A DNA stretch of 64,000 nt from Tetragonia tetragonoides (GCA_038025085.1 CM076148.1:16136501-16200500), one strand, 5' to 3'; positions 42,761-53,389 are shown, counted from the first letter of the stretch. Translations and numbers: made by a program. The notes: generated by a model from the sequence alone, not told the origin.

Positions 42761-42981
42761 ATCAAACTATTGCACAATATTTGTTTTAACCTTGTTCTTA
42801 CAGTCATTTCGCACTTTTCGTGTGACTCTTTTATTCGAAAATCAACGGTTTGTACTTAAGACACAACACGTCTACCGAAATCTTTTATCCTAGTGTTTTC
42901 TGATTCTAAACAGGGTTTTAAATAAGGCTACATAAAAATAAAAATAAAAAAATAAAATTTAAAAAAATGAAGATTTAAAAA

Positions 42982-43100
42982 GTGGTGCAACACGAGGACT
43001 TCCCAGGAGGTCACCCATCCTAGTACTACTCTCGCCCAAGCACGCTTAACTGCGGAGTTCTGATGGGATCCGGTGCATTAGTGCTGGCATGATCGCACCC
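42982..43100 (-). rRNA. 5S rRNA: 5S rRNA gene, copy 127 (5' end duplicated)
   Basis: 119-nt core. Variants A13G, C118A. Extra segment 43101-43133. Confidence 0.95.
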
Positions 43101-43133
43101 ATCCGGTGCATTAGTGCTGGTATGATCGCACCC
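43101..43133 (-). repeat. 33-bp 5'-end duplication, copy 127
   Basis: Consensus segment; core A13G. Confidence 0.95.
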
Positions 43134-43352
43134 ATCAAACTGTTGCACATATTTGTTTTTACCATGTTCTTAACGTCATTTCTCACTTTTCGTGTCTCTT
43201 TTATTCGAAAATCAACGGTTTATACTTAAAACACAACACGTCTCCCGAAATCTTTTATACTAGTGTTTTCTGATTCTAAACAGCGTTTCAAATAAGGCTA
43301 CATAAAAATAAAAAAAATTAAAAAAAAATTTAAAAAAATGAAGATTAAAAAA

Positions 43353-43471
43353 GGGGTGCAACACAAGGACTTCCCAAGAGGTCACCCATCCTAGTACTAC
43401 TCTCGCCCAAGCACGCTTAACTGCGGATTTCTGATGGGATCCAGTGCATTAGTGCTGGTATGATCGCACCA
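43353..43471 (-). rRNA. 5S rRNA: 5S rRNA gene, copy 128
   Basis: 119 nt. Variants G1T, C29T, C44A, C95T, C107T, identical to copy 106. Confidence 0.96.
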
Positions 43472-43693
43472 ATCAATCTATTGCACAATATTTGTTTTAA
43501 CCTTGTTCTTACAGCCATTTCTCACTTTTCGTGTGTCTCTTTTATTCGAAAATCAACGGTTTGTACGTAAAACACAACACGTCTCCCAAAAACTTTTATA
43601 CTAGTGTTTTCTGATTCTAAACAGCGTTTTAAATAAGGCTACATAAAAATAAAAAAAATAAAAAAACATTTAAAAAAATGAAGATTTAAAAAA

Positions 43694-43811
43694 GGGTGCA
43701 ACACGAGGACTTCCCAGGAGGTCACCCATCCTAGTACTACTATCGCCCAAGCACGCCTCACTGCAAAGTTCTGATGGGATCCGGTGTATTAGTGCTGGTA
43801 TTATCGCACCT
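43694..43811 (-). rRNA. 5S rRNA: 5S rRNA gene, copy 129
   Basis: 118 nt. Variants G1A, C10A, G25A, C46T, C47T, T53G, A55G, G70T. Confidence 0.95.
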
Positions 43812-44031
43812 ATCAAACTGTTGCACAATATTTGTTTTAACCTTGTTCTTACAGTCATTTCTAACTTTTCATGTGTCTCTTTTATTCGAAAATCAACGGT
43901 TTCTACTTAAAACAAAACACGTCTCCCGAAATCTTTTATACAAGTGTTTTCTGATTCTAAACAGCGTTTTAAATAAGGCTACATAAAAATAAAAAATAAA
44001 AATAAAAATTTAAAAAATGAAGATTTAAAAA

Positions 44032-44150
44032 GGGGTGCAACACGAGGACTTCCCAGGAGGTCACCCATCCTAGTACTACTATCGCCCAAGCACGCTTCAC
44101 TGCGAAGTTCTGATGGGATCCGGTGTATTAGTGCTGGTATGATCGCACCT
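44032..44150 (-). rRNA. 5S rRNA: 5S rRNA gene, copy 130
   Basis: 119 nt. Variants G1A, G25A, C46T, T53G, G70T. Confidence 0.96.
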
Positions 44151-44374
44151 ATCAAACTGTTGCACAATATTTGTTTTAACCTTGTTCTTACAGTCATTTC
44201 TAACTTTTCATGTGTCTCTTTTATTCGAAAATCAACGGTTTCTACTTAAAACACAACACGTCTCCCGAAATCTTTTATACTAGTGTTTTCTGATTCTAAA
44301 TAGCGTTTTAAATAAGGCTACATAAATATAAATAAAAAAAAAAAAAAAAATTAAAAAAATGAAGTTTTAAATAT

Positions 44375-44492
44375 GGGTGCAACACGAGGACTTCCAAGGA
44401 GGTCACCCATCCAAGTACTACTCTCGCCCAAGCACGCTTAACTGCGGAGTTCTGATGGGATCCGATGAATTAGTGCGCGTATGATCGCACCC
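44375..44492 (-). rRNA. 5S rRNA: 5S rRNA gene, copy 131
   Basis: 118 nt. Variants C15G, A16C, G25T, C28T, A80T, G97T, identical to copy 109. Confidence 0.96.
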
Positions 44493-44713
44493 ATCAAACT
44501 ATTGCACAATATTTGTTTTAACCTTGTTCTTACAGTCATTTCGCACTTTTCGTGTGACTCTTTTATTCGAAAATCAACGGTTTGTACTTAAAACACAACA
44601 CGTCTACCGAAATCTTTTATCCTAGTGTTTTCTGATTCTAAACAGCGTTTTAAATAAGGCTACATAAAAATAAAAATAAAAAAATAAAATTTAAAAAAAT
44701 GAAGATTTAAAAA

Positions 44714-44832
44714 GGGGTGCAACACGAGGACTTCCCAGGAGGTCACCCATCCTAGTACTACTCTCGCCCAAGCACGCTTAACTGCGGAGTTCTGATGGGA
44801 TCCGGTGCATTAGTGCTGGCATGATCGCACCC
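44714..44832 (-). rRNA. 5S rRNA: 5S rRNA gene, copy 132 (5' end duplicated)
   Basis: 119-nt core with A13G only. Extra segment 44833-44865. Its upstream flank is the ttgcacatattt type, unlike partner 110. Confidence 0.95.
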
Positions 44833-44865
44833 ATCCGGTGCATTAGTGCTGGTATGATCGCACCC
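44833..44865 (-). repeat. 33-bp 5'-end duplication, copy 132
   Basis: Consensus segment; core A13G. Confidence 0.95.
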
Positions 44866-45086
44866 ATCAAACTGTTGCACATATTTGTTTTAACCATGTT
44901 CTTAACGTCATTTCTCACTTTTCGTGTCTCTTTTATTCGAAAATCAACGGTTTATACTTAAAACACAACACGTCTCCCGAAATCTTTTATACTAGTGTTT
45001 TCTGATTCTAAACAGCGTTTCAAATAAGGCTACATAAAAATAAAAAAAAATTTAAAAAAAAATTTAAAAAAATGAAGATTAAAAAA

Positions 45087-45205
45087 GGGGTGCAACACAA
45101 GGACTTCCCAAGAGGTCACCCATCCTAGTACTACTCTCGCCCAAGCACGCTTAACTGCGGAGTTCTAATGGGATCCGGTGCATTAGTGCTGGTATGAACG
45201 CAACC
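45087..45205 (-). rRNA. 5S rRNA: 5S rRNA gene, copy 133 (apparent hybrid of 111-like and 113-like)
   Basis: 119 nt. Variants G3T, A8T, C39T, C95T, C107T. C95T/C107T are the 3' markers of copy 111; C39T/G3T and the upstream spacer are those of copy 113. The -13 base is also changed (ttgaacaat). Confidence 0.93.
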
Positions 45206-45427
45206 ATCAATCTATTGAACAATATTTGTTTTAACGTTGTTCTTACAGCCATTTCTCACTTTTCGTGTTTCTCTTTTATTCGAAAATCAACGGTTTGTAC
45301 GTAAAACCCAACACGTCTCCCGAAAACCTTTATACTAGTGTTTTCTGATTCTAAACAACGTTTTAAATAAGGCTACATAAAAATAAAAAAAAATAAAAAA
45401 ACATTTAAAAAAATGAAGATTTAAAAA

Positions 45428-45546
45428 GGGGTGCAACACGAGGACTTCCCAGGAGGTCACCCATCCTAGTACTACTATCGCCCAAGCACGCTTCACTGCA
45501 AAGTTCTGATGGGATCCGGTGTATTAGTGCTGGTATGATCGCACCT
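45428..45546 (-). rRNA. 5S rRNA: 5S rRNA gene, copy 134
   Basis: 119 nt. Variants G1A, G25A, C46T, C47T, T53G, G70T, identical to copy 114. Confidence 0.96.
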
Positions 45547-45764
45547 ATCAAACTGTTGCACAATATTTGTTTTAACCTTGTTCTTACAGTCATTTCTAAC
45601 TTTTCATGTGTCTCTTTTATTCGAAAATAAACGGTTTCTACTTAAAACAAAATACGTCTCCCGAAATCTTTTATACAAGTGTTTTCTGATTCTAAACAGC
45701 GTTTTAAATAAGGCTACATAAAAATAAAAAATAAAAAAAAATTTAAAAAATGAAGATTTAAAAA

Positions 45765-45883
45765 GGGGTGCAACACGAGGACTTCCCAGGAGGTCACCCA
45801 TCCTAGTACTACTATCGCCCAAGCACGCTTCACTGCGAAGTTCTGATGGGATCCGGTGTATTAGTGCTGGTATGATCGCACCT
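45765..45883 (-). rRNA. 5S rRNA: 5S rRNA gene, copy 135
   Basis: 119 nt. Variants G1A, G25A, C46T, T53G, G70T. Confidence 0.96.
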
Positions 45884-46103
45884 ATCAAACTGTTGCACAA
45901 TAATTGTTTTAACCTTGTTCTTACAGTCATTTCTAACTTTTCATGTGTCTCTTTTATTCGAAAATCAACGGTTTCTACTTAAAACACAACATGTCTCCCG
46001 AATCTTTTATACTAGTGTTTTCTGATTCTAAACAGCGTTTTAAATAAGGCTACATAAAAATAAAAATAAAAAAATAAAATTTAAAAAAATGAAGATTTAA
46101 AAA

Positions 46104-46222
46104 GGGGTGCAACACGAGGACTTCCCAGGATGTCACCCATCCTAGTACTACTCTCGCCCAAGCACGCTTGATTGCGGAGTTCTGATGGGATCCGGTGCAT
46201 TAGTGCTGGTATTATCGCACCC
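46104..46222 (-). rRNA. 5S rRNA: 5S rRNA gene, copy 136
   Basis: 119 nt. Variants C10A, G51A, T53C, C92A. Confidence 0.97.
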
Positions 46223-46443
46223 ATCAAACTATTGCATAATATTTTTTTTAACCTTGTTCTTATAGCCATTTCTCACTTTTCGTGTGTCTCTTTTATTCGA
46301 AAATCAACGGTTTGTACGTAAAATCTAACACGTCTCCCGAAATCTTTTATACTAGTGTTTTCTGACTCTATACAGCGTATTAAATAAGGCTACATAAAAA
46401 TAAAAAAATAAAATTAAAATTAAAAAAAATGAAGATTTAAAAA

Positions 46444-46562
46444 GGGGTGCAACACGAGGACTTCCCAAGAGGTCACCCATCCTAGTACTACTCTCTCCCA
46501 AGCACGCTTAATTGCGGAGTTCTAATGGGATCCGATGCATTAGTGCTGGTACGATCGCACCC
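46444..46562 (-). rRNA. 5S rRNA: 5S rRNA gene, copy 137
   Basis: 119 nt. Variants A11G, C28T, C39T, G51A, C67A, C95T, identical to copy 121. Confidence 0.95.
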
Positions 46563-46773
46563 ATCAAACTATTGCACAATATTTGTTTTAACCTTGTTCT
46601 TACAGCCATTTCTCACTTTTCGTGTGTCTCTTTTATTCGAAAATCAGCGGTTTGTACGTAAAACCCAACACGTCTCCCAAAATCTTTTATACTAGTGTTT
46701 TTTTATTCTAAACAGCGTTTTAAATAAGGCTACATAAAATAAAAAAAAAATTAAAAAAATGAAGATTTAAAAA

Positions 46774-46892
46774 GGGGTGAAACACGAGGACTTCCCAGGA
46801 GGTCACCCATCCTAGTACTACTCTCGCCCAAGCACGCTTCACTGCGGAGTTCTGATGGGATCCGGTGCATTAGTGCTGGTATGATCGCACCC
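46774..46892 (-). rRNA. 5S rRNA: 5S rRNA gene, copy 138
   Basis: 119 nt. Variants T53G, G113T. Confidence 0.97.
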
Positions 46893-47114
46893 ATCAATCT
46901 ATTGCAAAATATTTGTTTAACCTTGTTCTTACAGCCATTTCTCACTTTTCGTGTGTCTCTTAAATTCGAAAATCAACGGTTTGTACGTAAAATCCAACAG
47001 TCTCCCGAAAACTTTTATACTAGTGTTTTCTGAATCTAAACAGCGTTTTAAATAAGGCTACATAAAAATAAAAAAAAAAATCAAAAAAATTTAAAAAAAT
47101 GAAGATTTATAAAA

Positions 47115-47232
47115 GAGTGCAACACGAGGACTTCCCAGGAGGTCACTTATCCCAGTACTACTCTCGCCCAAGCACGCTTAACTGCGGAGTTCTGATGGGA
47201 TCCGGTGCATTAGTGCTGGTATTATCGCACCC
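47115..47232 (-). rRNA. 5S rRNA: 5S rRNA gene, copy 139
   Basis: 118 nt. Variants C10A, A80G, G85A, G86A, C117T; three hits in the C box. Confidence 0.96.
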
Positions 47233-47452
47233 ATCAAACTATTGCACAATATTTGTTTTAACCTTGTTCTTACAGCCATTTCTCACTTTTCGTGTGTCTC
47301 TTTTATTCGAAAATCAACGGTTTGTACGTAAAATCTAACATGTCTCCCGAAATCTTTTATACTAGTGTTTTCTGATTCTATATAGCGTTTTAAATAAAGC
47401 TACATAAAAATAAAAAAATAAAAATAAATTTAAAAAAATGAAGATTTAAAAA

Positions 47453-47571
47453 GGGGTGCAACACGAGGACTTCCCAGGAGGTCACCCATCCTAGAACTAC
47501 TCTCGCCCAAGCATGCTTAACTGCGGAGTTCTGATGGGATCCGGTGCATTAGTGCTGGTATGATCGCACCC
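47453..47571 (-). rRNA. 5S rRNA: 5S rRNA gene, copy 140
   Basis: 119 nt. Variants G58A, A77T. Its 3' side is the counterpart of hybrid copy 124. Confidence 0.97.
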
Positions 47572-47793
47572 ATCAAACTAATGCACAATTTTTGTTTTAA
47601 CCTTGTTCTTACAGCCATTTCTCACTTTTCGTGTGTCTCTTTTATTCGAAAATCAACGGTTTGTACGTAAAACCCATCCCATCTCCCGAAATCTTTTATA
47701 CTAGTGTTTTCTGATTTTAAACAACGTTTTAAATAAGGCTACATAAAAATAAAAAAAAAATAAAAAAAATTTTAAAAAAAGAAGATTTAAAAA

Positions 47794-47912
47794 GGGGTGC
47801 AACACGAGGACTTCCCAGGATGTCACCCATCCTAGTACTACTCTCGCCCAAGCACGCTTAACTGCGGAGTTCTGATGGGATCCGGTGCATTAGTGCTGGT
47901 ATTATCGCACCC
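47794..47912 (-). rRNA. 5S rRNA: 5S rRNA gene, copy 141
   Basis: 119 nt. Variants C10A, C92A. Confidence 0.97.
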
Positions 47913-48131
47913 ATCAAACTATCGCAAAATATTTGTTTTAACCTTGTTCTTACAGCCATTTCTCACTTTTCGTGTGTCTCTTTTATTCGAAAATCAACGG
48001 TTTGTACGTAAAATCTAACACGTCTCCCGAAATCTTTTAGACTAGTGTTTTCTGATTCTATACAGCGTTTTAAACAAAGCTACATAAAAATGAAAAAATA
48101 AAAATAATTTAAAAAAATAAAGATTTAAAAA

Positions 48132-48250
48132 GGGGTGCAACACGAGGACTTCCCAGGAGGCCACGCATCCTAGAACTACTCTCTCCCAAGCACGCTTAAC
48201 TGCGGAGTTCTGATGGGATCCGGTGCATTAATGCTGGTATGATCGCACCC
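48132..48250 (-). rRNA. 5S rRNA: 5S rRNA gene, copy 142
   Basis: 119 nt. Variants C20T, C67A, A77T, G86C, A90G. Confidence 0.96.
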
Positions 48251-48473
48251 ATCAAACTATTGCACAATATTTGTTTTAACCTTGTTCTTACAGCCATTTC
48301 TCACTTTTCGTGTGTCTCTTTTATTCGACAATCAACGGTTTGTACGTAAAACCCAACACGTCTCCCGAATCATTTATACTAGTGTTTTCTGATTCTAAAT
48401 AGCGTTTTAAATAAGGCTACATAAAAATAAAAAAAATTAAAAAAAAAAATAAAAAAAATGAAGATTTAAAAAA

Positions 48474-48591
48474 GTGTGCAACACGAGGACTTCCCAGGAG
48501 GTCACCCATCCTTGTACTACTCTCGCCCAAGCACGCTTAACTGCGGAGTTCTGATGGGATTCGGTGCATTAGTGCTGGTATGATCGCACCC
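48474..48591 (-). rRNA. 5S rRNA: 5S rRNA gene, copy 143
   Basis: 118 nt. Variants G31A, T79A, C117A. Internal boxes intact. Confidence 0.97.
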
Positions 48592-48813
48592 ATCAATCTA
48601 TTGCACAATATTTGATTTAACTTTATTCTTACAGCCATTTCTCAGTTTTTGTGTGTCTCTTTTATTCGAAAATCAACGGTTTGTACGTAAAACCCAACAC
48701 GTCTCCCGAAAACTTTTATACTAGTGTTTTCTGATTCTAAACAGCGTTTTAAATAAGGCTACATAAAAATACAAAAAATAAAAAAAATATTTAAAAAAAT
48801 GAAGATTTAAAAA

Positions 48814-48932
48814 GGGGAGCAACACGAGGACTTCCCAGGAGGTCACCCATCCTAGTACAACTCTCTCCGAAGCACGCTTTACTGCGGAGTTCTGATGGGA
48901 TCCGGTGAATTAGTGCTGGTATGAACGCACCC
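48814..48932 (-). rRNA. 5S rRNA: 5S rRNA gene, copy 144
   Basis: 119 nt. Variants A8T, G25T, T53A, G64C, C67A, A74T, A115T. Confidence 0.95.
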
Positions 48933-49149
48933 ATCAAACTATTGCACAATATTTGTTTTAACCTTGTTTTTACAGTCATTTCTCACTTTTCGTGTGTCTC
49001 TTTTATTCGAAAATCAACGGTTTGTACTTAAAACACAACACCTCTCCCGGAATCTTTTATACTAGTGTTTTCTGATTCTAAACAGCGTTTTAAATAAGGG
49101 TAAATAAAAATAAAAAAAATTAAAAAATTAAAAAATTAAGATTTAAAAA

Positions 49150-49268
49150 GGGGTGCAACACGAGGACTTCCCAGGAGGTCACCCATCCTAGTACTACTCT
49201 CGCCCAAGCACGCTTGACTGTGGAGTTCTGATGGTATCCGGTGCATTAGTGCTGGTATAATCGCACCC
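49150..49268 (-). rRNA. 5S rRNA: 5S rRNA gene, copy 145
   Basis: 119 nt. Variants C10T, C34A, G48A, T53C. Confidence 0.97.
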
Positions 49269-49489
49269 ATCAATCTATTGCACAATATTTCTTTTAACCT
49301 TGTTCTTACAGCCATTTGTCACTTTTCGTGTGTCTCTTTTATTCGAAAATCCACGGTTTGTACGTAAAACCCAACACGTCTCCCGAAATCTTTTATACTA
49401 GTGTTGTTTTGATTCTAAACGGCGTTTTAAATAAGGCTACATAAAAATAAAAAATTAAAAAAAAATTAAAAAAAATGAAGAATTAAAAA

Positions 49490-49608
49490 GGGGTGCAACA
49501 CGAGAACTTCCCAGGAGGTCACCCATCCTAGTACTACCCTCGCCCTAGCACGCTTATCTGCGGAGTTCTGATGGGATCCGGTGCATTAGTGCTAGTATGA
49601 TCGCACCC
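49490..49608 (-). rRNA. 5S rRNA: 5S rRNA gene, copy 146
   Basis: 119 nt. Variants C15T, T52A, T63A, A71G, C104T. The -12 base is changed (attacacaat). Confidence 0.96.
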
Positions 49609-49829
49609 ATCAAACTATTACACAATATTTATTTCAACCATGTTCTTACAGTCATTTCTCACTTTTCGTGTGCCTCTTTTATTCGAAAATTAACGGTTTG
49701 TACTTAAAACACAACATGTCTCCCGAAATCTTTTATACTAGTGTTTTCTGATTCTAAACAGCGTTTTAATTAAGGCTACATAAAAATAAAAAAATTAAAA
49801 AAAAATTAAAAAACAAGAAAATTTAAAAA

Positions 49830-49948
49830 GGGGTGCGACACGAGGATTTCCCAGGAGGTCACCCATCCTAGTACTACTCTCGCCCAAGCACGCTTAGCTG
49901 CGGAGTTCTGATGGAATCCGGTGCATTAGTGCTGGTATGATCGCACCC
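49830..49948 (-). rRNA. 5S rRNA: 5S rRNA gene, copy 147
   Basis: 119 nt. Variants C34T, T52C, G102A, T112C. Confidence 0.97.
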
Positions 49949-50161
49949 AGCAAACTGTTGCACAATATTTGTTTTAACCTTGTTCTTACAGCCATTTCTC
50001 ACTTTTCGTGTGTCTCTTTTATTCGAAAATCAACGGTTTGTACGGAAAACCCAACACGTCTCCCGAAAACTTTTATACTAGTGATTTCTGATTCTAAATC
50101 GCGTTTTAAATAAGGCTACATAAAAATAAAATAAAAATTTAAAAAATAAAGATTTAAAAAA

Positions 50162-50279
50162 GGGTGTAACACGAGGACTTCCCAGGAGGTCACCCATCCT
50201 AGTACTACTCTCGTCCAAGCACGCTTAACTGCGGAGTTCTGATGGGATCCGGTGCATTAGTGCTGGTATGATCGCACCC
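50162..50279 (-). rRNA. 5S rRNA: 5S rRNA gene, copy 148
   Basis: 118 nt. Variants G66A, G113A. Internal boxes intact. Confidence 0.97.
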
Positions 50280-50500
50280 ATCAAACTGTTGCACAATATT
50301 TGTTTTAACCTTGTTCTTACAGTCATTTCTCACTTTTCGTGTGTCTTTTTTATTCGAAAATCAACGGGATCTACTTAAAACACAACACGTCTCCCGAAAT
50401 TTGTTATACTAGTGTTTTCTGATTCTAAACAGCGTTTTAAATAAGGCTACATAAAAATAAAAATAAAAAAATAAAATTTAAAAAAATGAAGATTTAAAAA

Positions 50501-50619
50501 GGGGTGCAACACGAGGACTTCCCAGGAGGTCACCCATCCTAGTACTACTCTCGCCAAAGCACGCTTAACTGCGGAGTTCTAATGGGATCCGGTGAATTAG
50601 TGCTGGTATGAATGCACCC
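50501..50619 (-). rRNA. 5S rRNA: 5S rRNA gene, copy 149
   Basis: 119 nt. Variants G7A, A8T, G25T, C39T, G64T. Confidence 0.96.
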
Positions 50620-50840
50620 ATCAAAATATTGCACAATATTTTTTTTAACCTTGTTTTTACAGTCATTTCTCACTTTTCGTGTGTCTCTTTTATTCGAAAA
50701 TCAACGGTTTGTACTTAAAACACAACACGTCTCCCGGAATCTTTTATACTAATGTTTTCTGATTCTAAACAGCATTTTAAATAAGGCTACATAAAAATAA
50801 AAAAAAAATAAAATAAAATTAAAAAATGAAGATTTAAAAA

Positions 50841-50959
50841 GGGGTGCAACACGAGGACTTCCCAGGAGGTCACCCATCCTAGTACTACTCTCGCCCGAGC
50901 ACGCTTGACTGCGGAGTTCTGATGGGATCCGGTGCATTAGTGCTGGTATGATCGCAACC
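50841..50959 (-). rRNA. 5S rRNA: 5S rRNA gene, copy 150
   Basis: 119 nt. Variants G3T, T53C, T63C. Confidence 0.97.
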
Positions 50960-51181
50960 ATCAATCTATTGCACAATATTTTTTTTAACCTTGCTCTTAC
51001 AGCCATTTCTCACTTTTCGTGTGACTCTTTAATTCGAAAATCAACGGTTTGTACGTAACATCTAACACGTCTCCCGAAAACTTTTATACTAGTGTTTTCT
51101 GATTCTAAATAGCGTTTTATATAAGGCTACATAAAAATAAAAAAAATAAAATAAAATTTAAAAAAATGAAGATTTAGAAAA

Positions 51182-51299
51182 GGGTGCAACACGAGGACGT
51201 CCTAGGAGGTCACCAATCCAAGTACTACTCTCGCCCAAGCACGCTTAACTGCGGAGTTCTGATGGGATCCGGTGCATTAGTGCTGGTATGATCGCACCC
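51182..51299 (-). rRNA. 5S rRNA: 5S rRNA gene, copy 151
   Basis: 118 nt. Variants A80T, G85T, G97A, A101C. Confidence 0.97.
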
Positions 51300-51518
51300 A
51301 TCAAATTGTTGCACAATATTTGTTTTAACCTTGTTCTTACAATCATTTCTCACTTTTAGTGTGTCTCTTTTATTCGAAAATCAACGGTTTCTACTTAAAA
51401 TACAACACGTCTCCCGAAATCTTTTATACTAGTGTTTTCTGATTCTAAACAGCGTTTTAAATAAGTCTACATAAAAATAAAAAAATTAAAAAATTTAAAA
51501 AAATGAAGATTGAAAAAA

Positions 51519-51636
51519 GGGTGCAACACGAGGACTTCCCAGGAGGTCACCCATCCTAGTACTACTCTCGCCCAAGCACGCTTTACTGCGGAGTTCTGAT
51601 GGGATCCGGTGCATTAGTGCTGGTATGATCGCACGC
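51519..51636 (-). rRNA. 5S rRNA: 5S rRNA gene, copy 152
   Basis: 118 nt. Variants G2C, T53A. Confidence 0.97.
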
Positions 51637-51858
51637 ATCAAATTGTTGCACAATATTTGTTTTAACCTTGTTCTTACAGTCATTTCTCACTTTTCGTGTG
51701 TCTCTTTTATTCGAAAATCAACGGTTTCTACTTAAAACACAACACGTCTCCCGAAATCTTTTATACTAGTATTTTCTCAATCTAAACAGCGTTTTAAATA
51801 AGGATACATAAAAATAAAAAAAAAAATAAAATAAATTAAAAAATGAAAATTTAAAAAA

Positions 51859-51976
51859 GGGTGCAACACGAGGACTTCCCAAGAGGTCACCCATCCTAGT
51901 ACTACTCTCGCCCAAGCACGCTTAACTGCGGAGTTCTGATGGGATCCGGTGCATTAGTGCTGGTATGATCGCACCC
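51859..51976 (-). rRNA. 5S rRNA: 5S rRNA gene, copy 153
   Basis: 118 nt. Single variant C95T. Confidence 0.97.
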
Positions 51977-52185
51977 ATCAAACTATTGCACAATATTTGT
52001 TTTAACCTTGTTCTTACAGTCATTTCTCACTTTTCGTGTGTCTCTTTTATTCGAAAATCAACGGTTTGTACTTAAACACAACACGTCTCCCAAAATCTTT
52101 TATAACAGTGTTTTCTAATTCTAAACAACGTTTTAAATAAGGCTACATAAAATAAAAAAAATTAAAAAAAATGAAGATTGAAAAA

Positions 52186-52304
52186 GGGGTGCAACACGTG
52201 GACTTCCCAGGAGGTCACCCATCCTAGTACTACTCTCGCCTAAGCACGGTTAACTGCGGAGTTCTGATGGAATCAGGTGCATTAGTGCTGGTATGATCGC
52301 ACCC
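52186..52304 (-). rRNA. 5S rRNA: 5S rRNA gene, copy 154
   Basis: 119 nt. Variants G30T, C34T, G56C, G64A, T106A. Confidence 0.96.
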
Positions 52305-52524
52305 TTCAATCTATTGCACAATATTTGTTTTAACCTTGTTCTTACAGCCATTTCTCACTTTCGTGTGTCTCTTTTATTCGAAAATCAATGGTTTGTACGT
52401 AAATTCCAACACATCTCCCGAAAACTTTTATAGTGTTTTCTGATTCTAAACAACGTTTTAAATAAGGCTACATAAAAATAAAAAAAATAAAAAAAAACAT
52501 TTAAAAAAATGAAGATTTAAAAAA

Positions 52525-52643
52525 GGGTGCAACACGAAGAATTCCCAGGAGGTCACCCATTCTAGTACTACTCTCGCCCAAGCACGCTTAACTGCGGAGT
52601 TCTTTATGGGATCCGGTGCATTAGTGTTGGTATGATCGCACCC
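52525..52643 (-). rRNA. 5S rRNA: 5S rRNA gene, copy 155
   Basis: 119 nt including one extra base at position 39 (C replaced by AA). Variants G17A, G82A, G102T, C105T. Confidence 0.95.
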
Positions 52644-52864
52644 ATCAAACTGTTGCACAATATTTGTTTTAACCTTGTTCTTACAGTCATTTCTCACTTT
52701 TCGTGTGTCTCTTTTATTCGAAAAGCAACGGTTTGTACTTAAAACACAACACGTCTCCCGAAATCTTTTAAACTAGTGTTTTCTGATTCTAAACAGCGTT
52801 TTAAATAAGGCTACATAAAATTAAAAAAAATAAAATAAAATTTAAAAAAATGTAGATTTAAAAA

Positions 52865-52983
52865 GGGTTGCAACACGAGGACTTCCCAGGAGGTCACCCA
52901 TCCTAGTACTACTCTCGCCCAAGCACGCTTAACTGCGGAGTTCTGATGGGATCCGGTGCATTAGTGCTGGTATGATCGGACCC
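52865..52983 (-). rRNA. 5S rRNA: 5S rRNA gene, copy 156 (5' end triplicated)
   Basis: 119-nt core. Variants G5C, C116A. Two 33-bp extra segments upstream (52984-53049). Internal boxes intact. Confidence 0.95.
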
Positions 52984-53049
52984 ATTCGGTGCATTAGTGC
53001 TGGTATGATCGCACCCATCCGGTGCATTAGTGTTGGTATGATCGCACCC
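52984..53049 (-). repeat. Two 33-bp 5'-end segments, copy 156
   Basis: Segments 52984-53016 (one change, attcggtgc) and 53017-53049 (G17A). Second triplicated gene, about 22 kb from copy 92. Confidence 0.95.
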
Positions 53050-53271
53050 ATCAAAATGTTGCACAATATTTGTTTTAACCTTGTTCTTACAGTTATTTCT
53101 CACTTTTCGTGTGTCTCTTTTATTCGAAAATCAACGGTTTGTACTTAAAACACAACACGTCTCCCGAAATCTTTTATACTAGTGTTTTCTGATTCTAAAC
53201 AGCGTTTTAAATAATGCTACATAAAAATAAAAAAAATAAAAAAAAATTTAAAAAAATGAAGATTTAATAGA

Positions 53272-53389
53272 GGGTGCAACACGAGGATTTCCCAGGAGGT
53301 CACCCATCCTAGTACTACTCTCGCCCAAGCACACTTAACTGCGGAGTTCTGATGGGATTCGGTGAATTAGTGCTGGTATGATCGCACCC
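53272..53389 (-). rRNA. 5S rRNA: 5S rRNA gene, copy 157
   Basis: 118 nt. Variants G25T, G31A, C57T, G102A. Confidence 0.97.

Larger units (their letters stand above)
41940..47571 (-). repeat. Right arm of the 7.54-kb duplication (copies 124-140)
   Basis: Shorter than the left arm by six units: two lost at hybrid copy 133, and four because the 1.35-kb tetramer is present once, not twice. The 3' side of copy 140 matches the 3' side of copy 124. Confidence 0.92.

Noticed and set aside
43774..43986. Plus-strand open reading frames in spacers (also near 33797 and 47099)
   Set aside because: They are made of 5S antisense and spacer that is alike in every unit; open only by chance loss of stop codons.
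5411..47571. The 5-kb and 7.5-kb block repeats as assembly errors
   Set aside because: Arms differ by many point changes, poly-A tract lengths and gain or loss of whole units, which collapsed or doubled reads would not give. Spanning long reads would be the decisive test, and I cannot run it.
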